From NCBI RefSeq assembly GCF_022163125.1, contig NZ_CP091881.1:3534001-3598000 (forward strand): a DNA stretch of 64,000 nt, read 5' to 3'. Shown here piece by piece: positions 8,874 to 18,354 of the stretch (position 1 is the first letter of the stretch; every line of letters starts with the position of its first letter). The stretch comes from Paenibacillus sp. HWE-109 (GTDB lineage Bacteria; Bacillota; Bacilli; Paenibacillales; NBRC-103111). The notes beneath the pieces were generated by a model, which saw only the letters and a list, made by a program, of their open reading frames with translations, did no database searches and had not been told where the DNA came from. The translations under genes and the position numbers were made by a program.

Positions 8874-9575
8874 TTATTTACCTAACTCTCGTTTTAACCT
8901 TGCGTAAGCGACGCGATCGTCAATGCGACCAGTCCTACGCGCCTTTTCGTCGGCTTCTTTCAGCAACTGGTCCGCCGTCTTCGTCGTATTATCAACGTTA
9001 GGATTCGATGGGTTACCGATCGTCTTCGATTCTCTCTTCGCTTGCTCCGCTAGATACGGTTTATCTTTAACAAGCGCCTCAATTACGTCCTTTACGCCGA
9101 CCACATTTCCTTCGTCGTCAACACTTACCGCGGAAGTGTCAGCGAGTTTATATGCGTCGTCGAGCGCGTCAGCACGAATACCGGATTCACGCGCGATTGC
9201 ACGGAATTCCGATTTAATGAGGCGTTGGTCAGCGGCTGTCAGTGCTCTATCGCGCGCTTCTTCGGCAGCCTGCGCCTTATCTAACGCGTCTTTTTTCTCC
9301 GCTTCCAGGCGTTCCTTATCGGACATATCCGCTAGCTTGCGGGCTTCTTCCGCCTTTTCATGATCGGAAAGCTTCGTTTTGATATCGTCGTAATCCGCAA
9401 ATTTCTTACGTTCGCGTGCGAGTCGTTCCGCGATTTTTGCGTCGAATTCCTCCTGCGTCATCTCCAACTTTTTCGGAGGAGCAGGCGGATCGGCAGGCGG
9501 GTCCTGCGGTGGATCAGCGGGCGGATCTTGCGAGAACATTTGTATATCGAGACTTAACGGGAATTTACGTTTCAT
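8874..9575 (-). CDS. Capsid scaffolding protein (DUF4355-like)
   Basis: 233 residues, ATG start. N terminus MKRKFPLSLDIQMFSQDPP followed by Pro/Asp repeats, then a long charged coiled coil (about residues 40-110) and a C-terminal TADQLLKEADEKARRTGR helix. This is the usual form of scaffold proteins next to HK97-fold capsids in Firmicute phages; they guide prohead assembly and leave before packaging. The start of the chain carries a PPADPPQDPPADPP low-complexity repeat. Confidence 0.85.
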   Translation of the reverse strand: MKRKFPLSLDIQMFSQDPPADPPQDPPADPPAPPKKLEMTQEEFDAKIAERLARERKKFADYDDIKTKLSDHEKAEEARKLADMSDKERLEAEKKDALDKAQAAEEARDRALTAADQRLIKSEFRAIARESGIRADALDDAYKLADTSAVSVDDEGNVVGVKDVIEALVKDKPYLAEQAKRESKTIGNPSNPNVDNTTKTADQLLKEADEKARRTGRIDDRVAYARLKRELGK

Positions 9576-9671
9576 TGCGTTACCTCCGTTTAAAGTCCGT
9601 CGACTATCGTTTTCAAAACCGTCAGTTTAACGTCATAACGTAGGACAACGTTAAGTCGAATTTAGTAGAAT

Positions 9672-10448
9672 TCAGTAACTCAACATTTGTCTATATACTA
9701 CTTCTGCAATTTTTAAGGCACCTGTTGGATTGGGATGTGTTCCATCTCCAGTAAAGAGACTTAAATTTCTAAAATTTAACCCGCTTGTATTCTGTAAATC
9801 AATCACGGGTAACGCGTATTTTGCTCCTATAATTTTGATTGCAGTTGTTGATGCCGCTGTATTGGTGATGTATGAAGCGTTAAGCGATTGGATTGGTGTC
9901 ATCAGGTATATCTTAACGTTCTGATTTTGATTAAGGATGTATTCGATACTTCGGCAAAAATTACCGTAGTAAGTATCAGGGTAAAGGTTAAAGTCATTGA
10001 TTCCTGAAATATCATTCATCGTTGAACTGCCGACGCCGCCATTATGGCCTATCGTTAATGTGACAACATCGGCAATTGTGAAGTCAGGCGCAGTAAATGT
10101 TAAGCCCCCATTTGATGTGCCGCCGCAAACAATACACCTAAAACGATTATGATCCCCACCTGAACTTCCGAAGTTCGTTACGTTTGCGTTTAGTTTTGTA
10201 GATAGATGAGTAGGGTAGTTATTAGCAGCCCCAACGCTTTGAGTAATGCTATCCCCAAAGCAAAACACCCTCTTGCCGCTATATTTCATATAAGAAGGAT
10301 CAGCGTTATTTGATGTGATTAAGTTTCTTACTTGAGTATCATCGTAAACAATAATATCCGCACCATTAACCTTTATTTTCCCGTTTGTTGAACTTGGTTG
10401 TACACTGGTCGTCCCGCTTGGGTTACTAGTTGGCTTCCTTTGCCACAT
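9672..10448 (-). CDS. SGNH/GDSL-type hydrolase, virion-associated candidate
   Basis: 258 residues. Block I is FGDSITQSVG (nucleophile Ser), and the C-terminal block V is GDGTHPNPTG with the Asp-x-x-His pair; a TLTIGHNGG segment fits the third block. These esterases remove acyl groups from polysaccharides. The first about 55 residues are a Thr/Ser/Asn-rich linker typical of virion attachment. The gene is visibly more AT-rich than the late genes around it. It lies between the FN3 protein and scaffold gene, an unusual place for an enzyme, suggesting a capsid- or fibre-borne activity acquired by transfer. Confidence 0.75.
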   Translation of the reverse strand: MWQRKPTSNPSGTTSVQPSSTNGKIKVNGADIIVYDDTQVRNLITSNNADPSYMKYSGKRVFCFGDSITQSVGAANNYPTHLSTKLNANVTNFGSSGGDHNRFRCIVCGGTSNGGLTFTAPDFTIADVVTLTIGHNGGVGSSTMNDISGINDFNLYPDTYYGNFCRSIEYILNQNQNVKIYLMTPIQSLNASYITNTAASTTAIKIIGAKYALPVIDLQNTSGLNFRNLSLFTGDGTHPNPTGALKIAEVVYRQMLSY

Positions 10449-10462
10449 TCAAAGACTCCCCT

Positions 10463-12247
10463 CTAATATGCCGTGATTCTGAAATTATCTCCCCTCGGCA
10501 CGGCTGTACTGTAGAAAACAAACCCATGCTTTGTATTCGATAATCCGATATTATTAGAATCCGTGTACGTTTGGATTAGTACGCCGTCGATATAACCCTT
10601 ATACACATTCCCCCTTACCTCCAGCTTGATGCGATAAGTCTGACCAGCAACGAAGCTAAAATTTGCTGTAGCTGGGACTGTTGCCGCCCCTGCTAAAGTA
10701 GTAAGGAATCCTACTTTAGTTCCCGCAACCAAAGCGCCGAAGATAAGTCCTTGATTATTGGTAGAGTTAACACGGGAGCTAACGCCTGAAATGTTACCTG
10801 TCACTAGTGTTGGCATAACCATGTCAATTTCGATGTCAACATTATCTGATTGCGTGATAGTCAGATTCGGATATGTCGAGGAGCTTGCAAGAAATCCCGC
10901 CTGATTATTAATAATTGTCGCTACGTTACCTGAGCTAACATTCCAAGAGCCGCCTGTTTCAGAATTACCCAGAGCACCGTCAGCGCGATTAAATGTGTCA
11001 CTTGCTACGATATATCCACCGCTTGTCGTCGTTGCTTGAACGGTTAGATTCGTAGTCGACCGATTGCCAGACGTGTCAATCGCCACAACGCGGATTGTAT
11101 ATTGCGTGCTCGCGTTAAGCCCCGCCACTGAGTACGACATGGCCGTAACATTTGCGTTTGCCACCGTGTAGTTCGTCCCATCCATTGAATACGCGATTTC
11201 ATACTTCGCTGTATCCGTAGAAATCGAAGCCGTCCACGATACCGGAATCGCGCTAGAGGTTGGCGTTCCTACTACGAGATTTGTTACGGCAGCAGGTGGC
11301 GTCGTATCCGCGAGATTAATCGTATACAGAGCGGTCTGCACCGTTGATAAGTTGCCTGCGCTATCTCTACCGAAAAATTTCAACGTTGTTGTAGCGTTAA
11401 TTACGATCGGTGCCGAATAAACCGCGTTGCTAGTTGTCGGCGTTGATCCATCTAGCGTATAGTAGATCGTCGCTGTTTCATTCGCTGATAACGTTACTGA
11501 TTGCGTAGTCGTAAACGTTCCGGCTGCGGGACTCACCGTTATCGTCGGCGGTGTTGTATCCGTGATTACTTGTGTTGCCGTCGTCGCTGTAACGGAAGTT
11601 CCCGACGCGATGTTATTTGCGGCATCTTTAGCTTTAACTGTGAAAGTATACTGCGTTGCCTGCGTCAATCCTGTTACGTTATATGCCGTTCCATTTACGG
11701 TAGCTAGGAGAGTAGATCCGCGATAAACTTCGTACCCAACGCAATCAGACGAAGCGGAAGCCGCCCAACCTAGCGTTAAAGATGTTTGCGTAATGCCGGA
11801 ACTAACGAGATTCGTTACGTTATCCGGGGCCGTCGTATCAACGGGGTTTGGTGCGACATTGGCCGTTCCTGACGAAACTTTACCGTACGCTTGGAACGGG
11901 ACTGTCGTTGTAATAAGAATTCGCGTAAATGCCGGCATGTCTTCGCCAAATACTGCGCCTGCATATACTCTGTACGTATCTCCAGCGCCATCTCCGTTGA
12001 GAATCGTAAACGTTAGGTCCGCGTTACCGTCGTTGCTAATCGTAAATCCCGTCATTGTCTGAGAGAACTCTTTGGTCAGCGTAGAATTTCCCGAGAACGG
12101 CTCCCGTGCGACTTTTTCCGTGGTCTGTAGACGGTAAGCGCCCGCTGATCCCTTTACAACTTCCCAATCTCCCGTTTCATCGTTCCAATATTGCGGAACC
12201 GGATACGCGCCCGCTCTTTTTAACGGTTTACTGCTGTCGAACGTCAC
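10463..12247 (-). CDS. Surface/decoration protein with FN3 and lectin-like domains
   Basis: 594 residues, GTG start behind GGAGGCGAAGAA. Order by eye: unique N terminus (1-140), FN3 domain (about 143-225, APDNVTNLVSSG...LTLGW), a chitobiase/hexosaminidase C-terminal-like repeat (about 232-310, YYTLDGSTPTTSNAVYSAP), a second FN3 (about 315-405), then a concanavalin/LamG-like jelly roll (about 410-594, SDTFNRADGALGN...YKGYIDGVLIQTY). Such arrays decorate capsids or fibres and bind carbohydrate. Together with the SGNH hydrolase it forms a surface module embedded in the head genes. Confidence 0.8.
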   Translation of the reverse strand: MTFDSSKPLKRAGAYPVPQYWNDETGDWEVVKGSAGAYRLQTTEKVAREPFSGNSTLTKEFSQTMTGFTISNDGNADLTFTILNGDGAGDTYRVYAGAVFGEDMPAFTRILITTTVPFQAYGKVSSGTANVAPNPVDTTAPDNVTNLVSSGITQTSLTLGWAASASSDCVGYEVYRGSTLLATVNGTAYNVTGLTQATQYTFTVKAKDAANNIASGTSVTATTATQVITDTTPPTITVSPAAGTFTTTQSVTLSANETATIYYTLDGSTPTTSNAVYSAPIVINATTTLKFFGRDSAGNLSTVQTALYTINLADTTPPAAVTNLVVGTPTSSAIPVSWTASISTDTAKYEIAYSMDGTNYTVANANVTAMSYSVAGLNASTQYTIRVVAIDTSGNRSTTNLTVQATTTSGGYIVASDTFNRADGALGNSETGGSWNVSSGNVATIINNQAGFLASSSTYPNLTITQSDNVDIEIDMVMPTLVTGNISGVSSRVNSTNNQGLIFGALVAGTKVGFLTTLAGAATVPATANFSFVAGQTYRIKLEVRGNVYKGYIDGVLIQTYTDSNNIGLSNTKHGFVFYSTAVPRGDNFRITAY

Positions 12248-12260
12248 TTCTTCGCCTCCT

Positions 12261-12584
12261 TTACGTCAGATTTGCTTCGATATTTATCGTGATATACCCC
12301 GAATTGGGAAACGTTTCGACGCTTCCGTCCGGATATGCAACTTGAAACTCCGCTTTCATTGTGCCAGTTTCCGCAAGTTCCTCTCTATCGAACACGAACG
12401 CTACTTTACCAGTAAGTGCGTCAATAATGTCTGCCTCGCGATTAACTATCGTCGTGCTGTATTTAACCATCGAGAATTTAACGGTAGCATCGGTTAAATC
12501 AACGGAAGCACCGCTCGGACTCTTTAACGTTGCTTTAACGGCCGTTCGCGTATCATACCGCTTTATGCTTAAGGAGGCCGCCAT
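12261..12584 (-). CDS. BppU-N-like domain protein
   Basis: 107 residues, ATG start. The pattern DATVKFSMVKYSTTIVN, then GKVAFVFDREEL, GTMKAEFQV, and DGSVETFPNSGYITINI matches the N-terminal domain of baseplate upper proteins (BppU), a beta-sandwich. Here it is a stand-alone protein before the FN3 decoration protein rather than in the baseplate cluster; it may be the adaptor that anchors the decoration module. Confidence 0.65.
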   Translation of the reverse strand: MAASLSIKRYDTRTAVKATLKSPSGASVDLTDATVKFSMVKYSTTIVNREADIIDALTGKVAFVFDREELAETGTMKAEFQVAYPDGSVETFPNSGYITINIEANLT

Positions 12585-12736
12585 TAGCCCACCTCTTTTC
12601 GTTCAATTATTGCTTGGATCGGCGCGACGAAGCCGTAGATAGATTCGATCTTAACTAGCGTCGTAATTACGCTATTTTTCGTCAATTCTACGCTGATTGC
12701 GTTCTTTATAGGTTCGATTACGATGCTCTTATCCAC
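12584..12736 (-). CDS. Small protein, 50 residues, unknown function
   Basis: GTG start at 12736 overlaps the end of the minor head gene, and the TAA overlaps the ATG of the next gene (TAATG). The product (MDKSIVIEPIKNAISVEL...) is beta-rich with no Cys. Tight overlaps on both sides support a real, translationally coupled gene. Function unknown. Confidence 0.65.
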   Translation of the reverse strand: MDKSIVIEPIKNAISVELTKNSVITTLVKIESIYGFVAPIQAIIERKEVG

Positions 12737-13544
12737 CGCCCACCGCCTTATCCGGATTCCTAACCGGAGTTATGACGTGTCTGCAATTCGGATGAAAGAT
12801 CGCACCTGAAGCGCGTAAATCGCCCACGTACGGATAATCACCCGGAGCGTCCGGCGTCAACTTAACGATTTTACCTTCGTACTTAGCGCAGCCATCCGTC
12901 GCCCCATGTCGTGATATGCGCCCATATAAGACACCGCGTTCGAGCGCTTCGTTTGTGGTCGTTTCCATATGCGCGTACATCGCTTTTGTCCGTGTCACAA
13001 CTTCCGCGTAAACTTCCGGTTTCCATCGGCGGCCGGCTGCGTCGACAATACCGTTACTTGTCGGTTCAGCTAACGTTTTCTTAATCCGAGCAAGGATGTC
13101 GCGACTAATCGTTTTTCTACCGTTAATCCCTGCCGTCATATTGCCGCGCATCGATTCCGCGACCGCACGCCTGACCGCTACTTTCGTACGCCGATCAATA
13201 TTTTGAGTGACCGCAAGCAAATCCGCCTGAGTATCCTCCGTAACAGCTACGAGCATGTTCGAATTAATGCGGCTGATACTAGGCTTGCCTGGCGTACCAA
13301 GTGCGTCCATCGCACGTTGTATTCCGTCAGACGCCGCTTTCGAGAATAGACGCGCCACCATGTCGGACACCTTCGCGAATAAATCCGCTAGTATCGTAGA
13401 GATCCGCACTAAATGCGGCCGCGCCTTTGGGTACGAAAGATCTACGATGTCTACTCGCGAAAGTTCGTCGCGTATCTCTTGTGTAGCTGAGCGGAAGGCT
13501 GCCGTTATTTCTGCGATTTCACTTTCGTAAGTTGGATCGCTCAT
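12729..13544 (-). CDS. Minor head protein with MuF-type C-terminal domain
   Basis: 271 residues, ATG overlapping the portal stop (ATGA). The N-terminal two thirds are helical and charged; the C terminus holds the MuF/SPP1-gp7 signature: EVVTRTKAMYAHMETTTNEA, then GATDGCAKYEGKIVKLT and GAIFHPNCRHVITPV. These proteins bind the portal and enter the head with DNA. Adjacent to portal as in SPP1 and Mu. Confidence 0.88.
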   Translation of the reverse strand: MSDPTYESEIAEITAAFRSATQEIRDELSRVDIVDLSYPKARPHLVRISTILADLFAKVSDMVARLFSKAASDGIQRAMDALGTPGKPSISRINSNMLVAVTEDTQADLLAVTQNIDRRTKVAVRRAVAESMRGNMTAGINGRKTISRDILARIKKTLAEPTSNGIVDAAGRRWKPEVYAEVVTRTKAMYAHMETTTNEALERGVLYGRISRHGATDGCAKYEGKIVKLTPDAPGDYPYVGDLRASGAIFHPNCRHVITPVRNPDKAVGGG

Positions 13545-15148
13545 TTCTTACCGCCGCCCGAATCGTTAAATACCGTCCCATCAACGAAGGCAGCCGCTTT
13601 TCCATCTTCATCAATTCGCGTCATAATTTCGTCGGCTTGCGCTTCATCAATCGAATCCATGCGCTTAATCGCTGTCTTAACGTCAATTGTGGCGAGACCG
13701 CCCGTCCGAATCTGCATCGTCTCAGCTTCCGCTTTTTCATCACGTGGGATACCGTCTTTCCACATGATCTTCGGGTAAACCGGCTTGTACTCTACGAATC
13801 CCTCTACGCCATCATTCGCGAAGTTTTCGAGAAGCTGCGCATTGTATAGCGCATCTCTAACCGCGCGATCAACATGCGATCGGATACGCTTAACCTTCGT
13901 CAGTACCGGCATGAAACGCGCTTTGATTGCGCCGCCGTCCGAGTGTGATGTGCCGGTCCCACCGTCTGAGCCTGCGGAGATTTGCGTTCCGAATAACCAT
14001 TGCGGCGTTTCGGACATTTGGAAAACGAGTCCGATAAGAAGATCGAGCTCCTTAAAGATACCGTCAAGCTGCTGCGATGAGATAAACGTCATATAACCAG
14101 GCGTGACGTCCGTTTTCTCAACCGGTATGTATTTTCCGCCAATCCTTACCTCAGTTCCGTCTAATGCCGGACCATACGCGGTAGGATCGGAATGCTTATG
14201 TAAAATGTAATCAAGCTGCACGAGCGTATCGTTTATCGCCGCTAAAATAGATTCGATCTTCTCAATACCGGAAATGCCCGTCCAATTATCGTCAACTGAT
14301 TTGTACGGAATGTGGTGTACGAGAATCTGCGGAACGCCCGTCTCTACTGTGTCCTCGTCGCGTCCTGTTTCTACGCGATCACCGATAATAAACATAAGTA
14401 TTGGCGCACCGAACGAATTATCGACGCCGTTTGCGCTCAGCCTGTAACGCTCGTAAAAAATGTAGCCAGGGACGTGGCGCTCAACGTTAAGGTACGGAAT
14501 CTCTCCGTCTGCTCGCGAATACTCCCACTCAACCGTCGCAATATTGACCGCTTTGAATTTCTTAGCGGAATGATGCGAGAGTTCCGGAAATACATAAACG
14601 GGATTGACCGCTTCGATTATCGGTTCTTTTTCCGTGCCTTCTGGTACGCCGCCAGGAACCTCCGTAAAGTCCTGACGATATCCGTAGTAACCCTTGATGA
14701 ACGAATCCCCGCGAATACCCGCGCCAACCGTAGCTTCGTAAATCAACTGGTTTAAATCGTTTTCCTCTACGATGCTGTCTACGGCTTTCTGCTCGACGCT
14801 ATCCGGCCCCTTACCGGAATCATACGTTGGTGGTTCTCCGACGAGCATATCCGCAGGTTTTGCGAGCAGCACGTCCATAATATTTACGGCCATATATAAT
14901 TTATCAAGTTGCGACGCATGTGGCGTATCTTTCAGGAGGTCGCTCATACGCGATACGATTTCGTATTGTTTTCCGTCAAATATCTTTCTTCCGCGATAAT
15001 ATTTTGATAAACGTTCAATATCGTAAGGTGGCGGAAACACTCCGCCGGTATAGAAAAGGCCGCCGCTTTGGTAGATCTCACTTACGTTGCCTGACGATTC
15101 GACCGAATAATTTTTACGCTGAAACGGATTCCAGTTTATCGGCGCGAT
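13541..15148 (-). CDS. Portal protein, SPP1 gp6-like (probable ATC start)
   Basis: Conventional start (GTG, 15040) has no spaced ribosome site. In the same frame, 36 codons upstream, ATC at 15148 is 8 nt from AAAGGAGG and yields (M)APINWNPFQRKNYS, leading into the conserved PPPYDIERLSKYYRGRKIF region; the frame upstream closes at the terminase TAA. Total about 535 residues. Portal features are MLVGEPPTY, the FIKGYYGYRQ stretch and a C-terminal crown-like segment. It forms the dodecameric DNA entry ring. Family confident; start is an inference discussed under findings. Confidence 0.85.
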   Translation of the reverse strand: MAPINWNPFQRKNYSVESSGNVSEIYQSGGLFYTGGVFPPPYDIERLSKYYRGRKIFDGKQYEIVSRMSDLLKDTPHASQLDKLYMAVNIMDVLLAKPADMLVGEPPTYDSGKGPDSVEQKAVDSIVEENDLNQLIYEATVGAGIRGDSFIKGYYGYRQDFTEVPGGVPEGTEKEPIIEAVNPVYVFPELSHHSAKKFKAVNIATVEWEYSRADGEIPYLNVERHVPGYIFYERYRLSANGVDNSFGAPILMFIIGDRVETGRDEDTVETGVPQILVHHIPYKSVDDNWTGISGIEKIESILAAINDTLVQLDYILHKHSDPTAYGPALDGTEVRIGGKYIPVEKTDVTPGYMTFISSQQLDGIFKELDLLIGLVFQMSETPQWLFGTQISAGSDGGTGTSHSDGGAIKARFMPVLTKVKRIRSHVDRAVRDALYNAQLLENFANDGVEGFVEYKPVYPKIMWKDGIPRDEKAEAETMQIRTGGLATIDVKTAIKRMDSIDEAQADEIMTRIDEDGKAAAFVDGTVFNDSGGGKK

Positions 15149-15166
15149 ACTAGCCGCCTCCTTTCG

Positions 15167-16900
15167 TTATAGCCACGCTGGCTTGTCTGTAACTCGTTTT
15201 CGTCCGTTCTTAGCGATACTTACCGCCATTTCCATTGCATCCGGTAAATCATCGTGCGTTCCGCTTCCGTACAATTCGAATTGTTCGAGCAACAACGCGT
15301 GCTTTCGCGTGAACCGGAGCGTTCCGTTTTCAATGTCCGGCGCCATCGCTTCAATCCGTAGCTCCTTACGAGCCCGCTGATGGATCTCTTTAACGCGACT
15401 ATTTGCCGGATAGCCCGCCATTCTTAGCGCTTCCTTCAGCTTGTGTACGAAGAATTCTTGCGCCGCCTGCGCTTCCGCCGCAATTCCTGACGGCTGATAA
15501 CGGATGACTTTGTCTACGATGACGCGCAAAAACACATCCGGATGAACGCGCTCGCCCCACGCATCGATAACAAAAATAGCGCCAGTGCTACGGTGTTTTG
15601 CAACCGCAACAATAGCGCTATAATCTCCTCGCGTTTTCCCCATCGCAAAATCGACGCCCATAAAAACGTCAAACTCGGCCACAGGGAACTCGTCGCGAAG
15701 TCCGTCATAGTACGTAAACTTTTCGGGATTAAACACCATATTCTCTTCGTCGACCGGGTTATTCATATATTCCGTGTTAAACGCTTTACTTCCGTTATCC
15801 CATTTCCAACGGAATAGTTTCCATAACGGCTGCACATCCGGCCATAAAACCGTCGATCCCCGTTCCATTTCTGCGCGATTCATTTCGTATAATGCTTCCG
15901 CTTCTTCAGCGCGCTTCGGATTATCGCGATCGTTATAAACGAGTCGGCACGCTTCCCACAAGTCCATCCGCTCAGGCCATTCGATAACCGCACGGAATAG
16001 CTTCGTTTTGAAGTCCGACCGTTTTTCCATTACGTAACGGAGCAACGAATCGTGGTGTACCATCGTTCCCATGTAAACAAACGCGGTCTTTTTACCGGCC
16101 GGATCACCGAGTGGTATTACGACTTGCGTAAACCAGTCGCGCATTTCCGTTCGTAGCTGGTCCGTATTCGTGTTCTTTTTACCTTCCAGATCATCGCAGA
16201 TAATAAGATCCGGCCGCGTACCGTTCCAGTTACGTCCACGGAGCGCCTGGCCCGTTGAGGCTGCTTCTACGCGACAAAGTAACCGCTGGCTGCCATCTTT
16301 ACGGGGCTCCCACGCGATAAATTCCGACGAGTTATCCTTCGGATTTTCCTGCTGTTTAACGGAGAGTAGCGGACCGAAGTCGGCGCGAAGCTTCTCGTTA
16401 GATTTAAGCTGAAGCGAGAGCCACTCCATATTGCCCGTCGATACTTGCGGAGTCTCGGAGATAATAATTACGTATTTACGTTTACGAAAAACGAGCTCAT
16501 GTATCGGAAACGCCTTCGATAGAAACGATGACTTAGCGTGAGAACGCGGTGCGGCAACGGCCACCTTTGCGTTAACTTCCTTCGTTGAAACAACGTTCAT
16601 GATGTCGCATATTTCCGCGTGGAAGGCCGGCGCTTCTTCGATTGGCACCGGTATCCAGTTACCGCTATTATCCACGTTGTAAACTTCGCCAAAATACTCG
16701 TACGCGAAGTAGAGTAGATCGTCTTCCGCGCGATTAATGCGTTCTAAGCGCTCTTTCTCCGTTAGAAATTCGTCAAATTCCGTTAATTCCGCGGCAGTAA
16801 GAGAAGGCTGCGCGACCATTGCGTCGATAAGATCGCGGTAACTAGCGATTAATTCATCGCGTTCCTTACGTGTGTGCCAACGACTGCTTATCCACGCTAT
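15167..16900 (-). CDS. terL: Terminase large subunit (probable ATA start)
   Basis: About 577 residues from ATA at 16900. ATPase part: Walker A-like AAPRSHAKSSFLSK, Walker B LIICDDLEG, motif YMGTMVHHDSLL. Nuclease part: MGVDFAMGKTRGDYSAIV with catalytic Asp, and a late DDLPDAMEMAV Asp motif. It cuts and pumps DNA into the prohead. The first ATG (16819) lacks a ribosome site; ATA at 16900 is 8 nt from AGGAGG and adds AWISSRWHTRKERDELIASY, the usual basic N-terminal helix. Unusually, about 0.8 kb without genes separates it from the small subunit. Confidence 0.9.
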   Translation of the reverse strand: MAWISSRWHTRKERDELIASYRDLIDAMVAQPSLTAAELTEFDEFLTEKERLERINRAEDDLLYFAYEYFGEVYNVDNSGNWIPVPIEEAPAFHAEICDIMNVVSTKEVNAKVAVAAPRSHAKSSFLSKAFPIHELVFRKRKYVIIISETPQVSTGNMEWLSLQLKSNEKLRADFGPLLSVKQQENPKDNSSEFIAWEPRKDGSQRLLCRVEAASTGQALRGRNWNGTRPDLIICDDLEGKKNTNTDQLRTEMRDWFTQVVIPLGDPAGKKTAFVYMGTMVHHDSLLRYVMEKRSDFKTKLFRAVIEWPERMDLWEACRLVYNDRDNPKRAEEAEALYEMNRAEMERGSTVLWPDVQPLWKLFRWKWDNGSKAFNTEYMNNPVDEENMVFNPEKFTYYDGLRDEFPVAEFDVFMGVDFAMGKTRGDYSAIVAVAKHRSTGAIFVIDAWGERVHPDVFLRVIVDKVIRYQPSGIAAEAQAAQEFFVHKLKEALRMAGYPANSRVKEIHQRARKELRIEAMAPDIENGTLRFTRKHALLLEQFELYGSGTHDDLPDAMEMAVSIAKNGRKRVTDKPAWL

Positions 16901-16915
16901 GGCGGCGTCCTCCTT

Positions 16916-17711
16916 CCGAGCGATTTTAAGCGCTGAATTAGCGCGATTAAGCAGCGATAGTGTATTCGTATCACTTTACGCTTAAAAGCGCTAATTCAGC
17001 GTTAATACTACGTTAAAATCACGTATGAAAAGTCAAACGTTAATTTTGATACGCGGATTTTCTCCGCACCTGATTCGCAGATATGACGCACCCGCCTTGG
17101 GGGTCACCGTCTCACACCGTTTAGCCGATGTCAAGCGATATATTTACGCTTATTTGCGTGAATCATACGTTCACTACGTTGTCAAGCGTTAATTTATACG
17201 CGATATAGGCACGAATCATAACGCACTCACGTTGTCAACAACTATTTTTATGCAACGTTTATGCAATTCCGACCGTCATACATGCGTTTAAAATACGTGT
17301 TTTATACAGTAGTCCAACACCGCGTCACTCCTACGAAATCGCGTAATATCGGGCTATTTCAGCGTTTTATACCGCCTATTCTTTATACATTCGTTATGCA
17401 TACATATGAATATACGCGATAACGCACAAATAAGCGCATATACACATACATGATACGGTGTCAAGCGTTTATTTTATACACGATTTATGCAATGTCACAT
17501 TTCGTAGGTGCGAGCGTAGTAGTTCACGTAATCCCAACGTTGTCAAGCGCTATTTTTATACGCGAAAAATTCCGGTTAGGGCGCCTAAAAAGCGCCTCTT
17601 CCCGGTAAAATAGCGCTAATCACAACGTTCCACATACGCCCTCATACGCATCCCTTCATATATACGCGTAGAAAACTAGCGGATTGTGAGTCCGTACCCA
17701 TAACGCTCTCC
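16916..17711 (-). repeat. Non-coding region between terminase genes with six iterated motifs
   Basis: No gene is visible. Read on the minus strand, six imperfect copies of a motif close to TATAAAAATA-N-CGCTTGACA occur at about 17029-17056, 17129-17149, 17179-17206, 17231-17257, 17457-17490 and 17538-17570, all in one orientation. The shared core on the plus strand is TGTCAAGCG-TTA-TTTTATACGCGA. Possible roles are the packaging recognition site (pac/cos), a replication origin, or an array of promoter or regulator sites, since each copy contains a TTGACA-like box. Between the copies are further AT-rich short palindromes. Confidence 0.7.
17566..17605 (-). terminator. Hairpin downstream of terminase small subunit
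   Basis: Minus-strand nested stem (CCGG/CCGG outside, GGCGC/GCGCC inside) followed by AATTTTT, about 110 bases after the small-subunit stop. It could end the small-subunit transcript, so the large subunit would need its own promoter. Confidence 0.55.
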
Positions 17712-18101
17712 CTACGCTTCCTTATTCCGCTCTTTATACGCAGCCAATTTCGCTCTCAACGCGTCAATATCCGTATCTCCGTTACCATTCGTTTCCACTT
17801 CGAGTTTGTCCGTCAACATTCCGTTAACTTGAAGCGCTAATTTCGCAAAAGCTGCGTTCCCATCTCCGCGTATAGCTAGATCCGTCAATGACGCGACTAA
17901 TTCCGGCAACTTATCGGAGTTCTCACGTACAATAGTGCGCTTTAATTCCGCATCAAACGTCTTGTCCTTACGCCAATTACCGATCGTATTCGGATGGACG
18001 CCGCAAATTTCCGCGATCTCTTCAAACGTCTTGCCGCCTTTTTTCGGCTTCGCTAACCATTCGATAGCTATCGTTTGTTCAGCGGTTAGTATCTTCGCCA
18101 T
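17712..18101 (-). CDS. terS: Terminase small subunit, phBC6A51-type HTH
   Basis: 129 residues from the ATG at 18101, behind CGGAGGTGAACG (an in-frame GTG four codons earlier lies inside the ribosome site). The N-terminal helix-turn-helix (KTFEEIAEICGVHPNTIGNW) is characteristic of phBC6A51-like small terminases; then a helical oligomerisation part (LVASLTDLAIRGDGNAAFA) and a charged tail. It binds the packaging site and hands DNA to the large subunit. Confidence 0.82.
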   Translation of the reverse strand: MAKILTAEQTIAIEWLAKPKKGGKTFEEIAEICGVHPNTIGNWRKDKTFDAELKRTIVRENSDKLPELVASLTDLAIRGDGNAAFAKLALQVNGMLTDKLEVETNGNGDTDIDALRAKLAAYKERNKEA

Positions 18102-18200
18102 ATTAACGTTCACCTCCGTAATAAAAGAATAGCGGAGAAAAGCGCTCCGCTCGCTTCGTCACTAGCGTTCCTAGCGACTATCTATTTCCGCGTTCTTTCT

Positions 18201-18240
18201 GCATAACGTAATACTGTACTAGAGCGTAAAAAGCAAGTAG
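18201..18240 (-). promoter_or_regulatory. Late promoter candidate, copy 1
   Basis: Minus-strand TTGCTT, 17 bp, TATTAC, about 100 bases upstream of the small terminase gene. Thirty-six of its 40 bases recur at 19333-19372 upstream of the RepL-like gene. Between the small terminase gene and 18410 no other coding sequence is seen. Confidence 0.6.
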
Positions 18241-18354
18241 CCGCGTTAAATTACCGCTTAGCGCCCGTATCATGCAATCCTGTAATACTAAGAATAAATT
18301 TCGCACCTAAAACGCCGACTCACTTAGTCCCACGTGTGATCTCAGCGTTTTTAG

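Noticed and set aside
17029..17570. Six tandem sigma-A promoters
   Set aside because: Each motif has a TTGACA-like box but most lack a -10 at the right distance, so only a generic repeat call is made.
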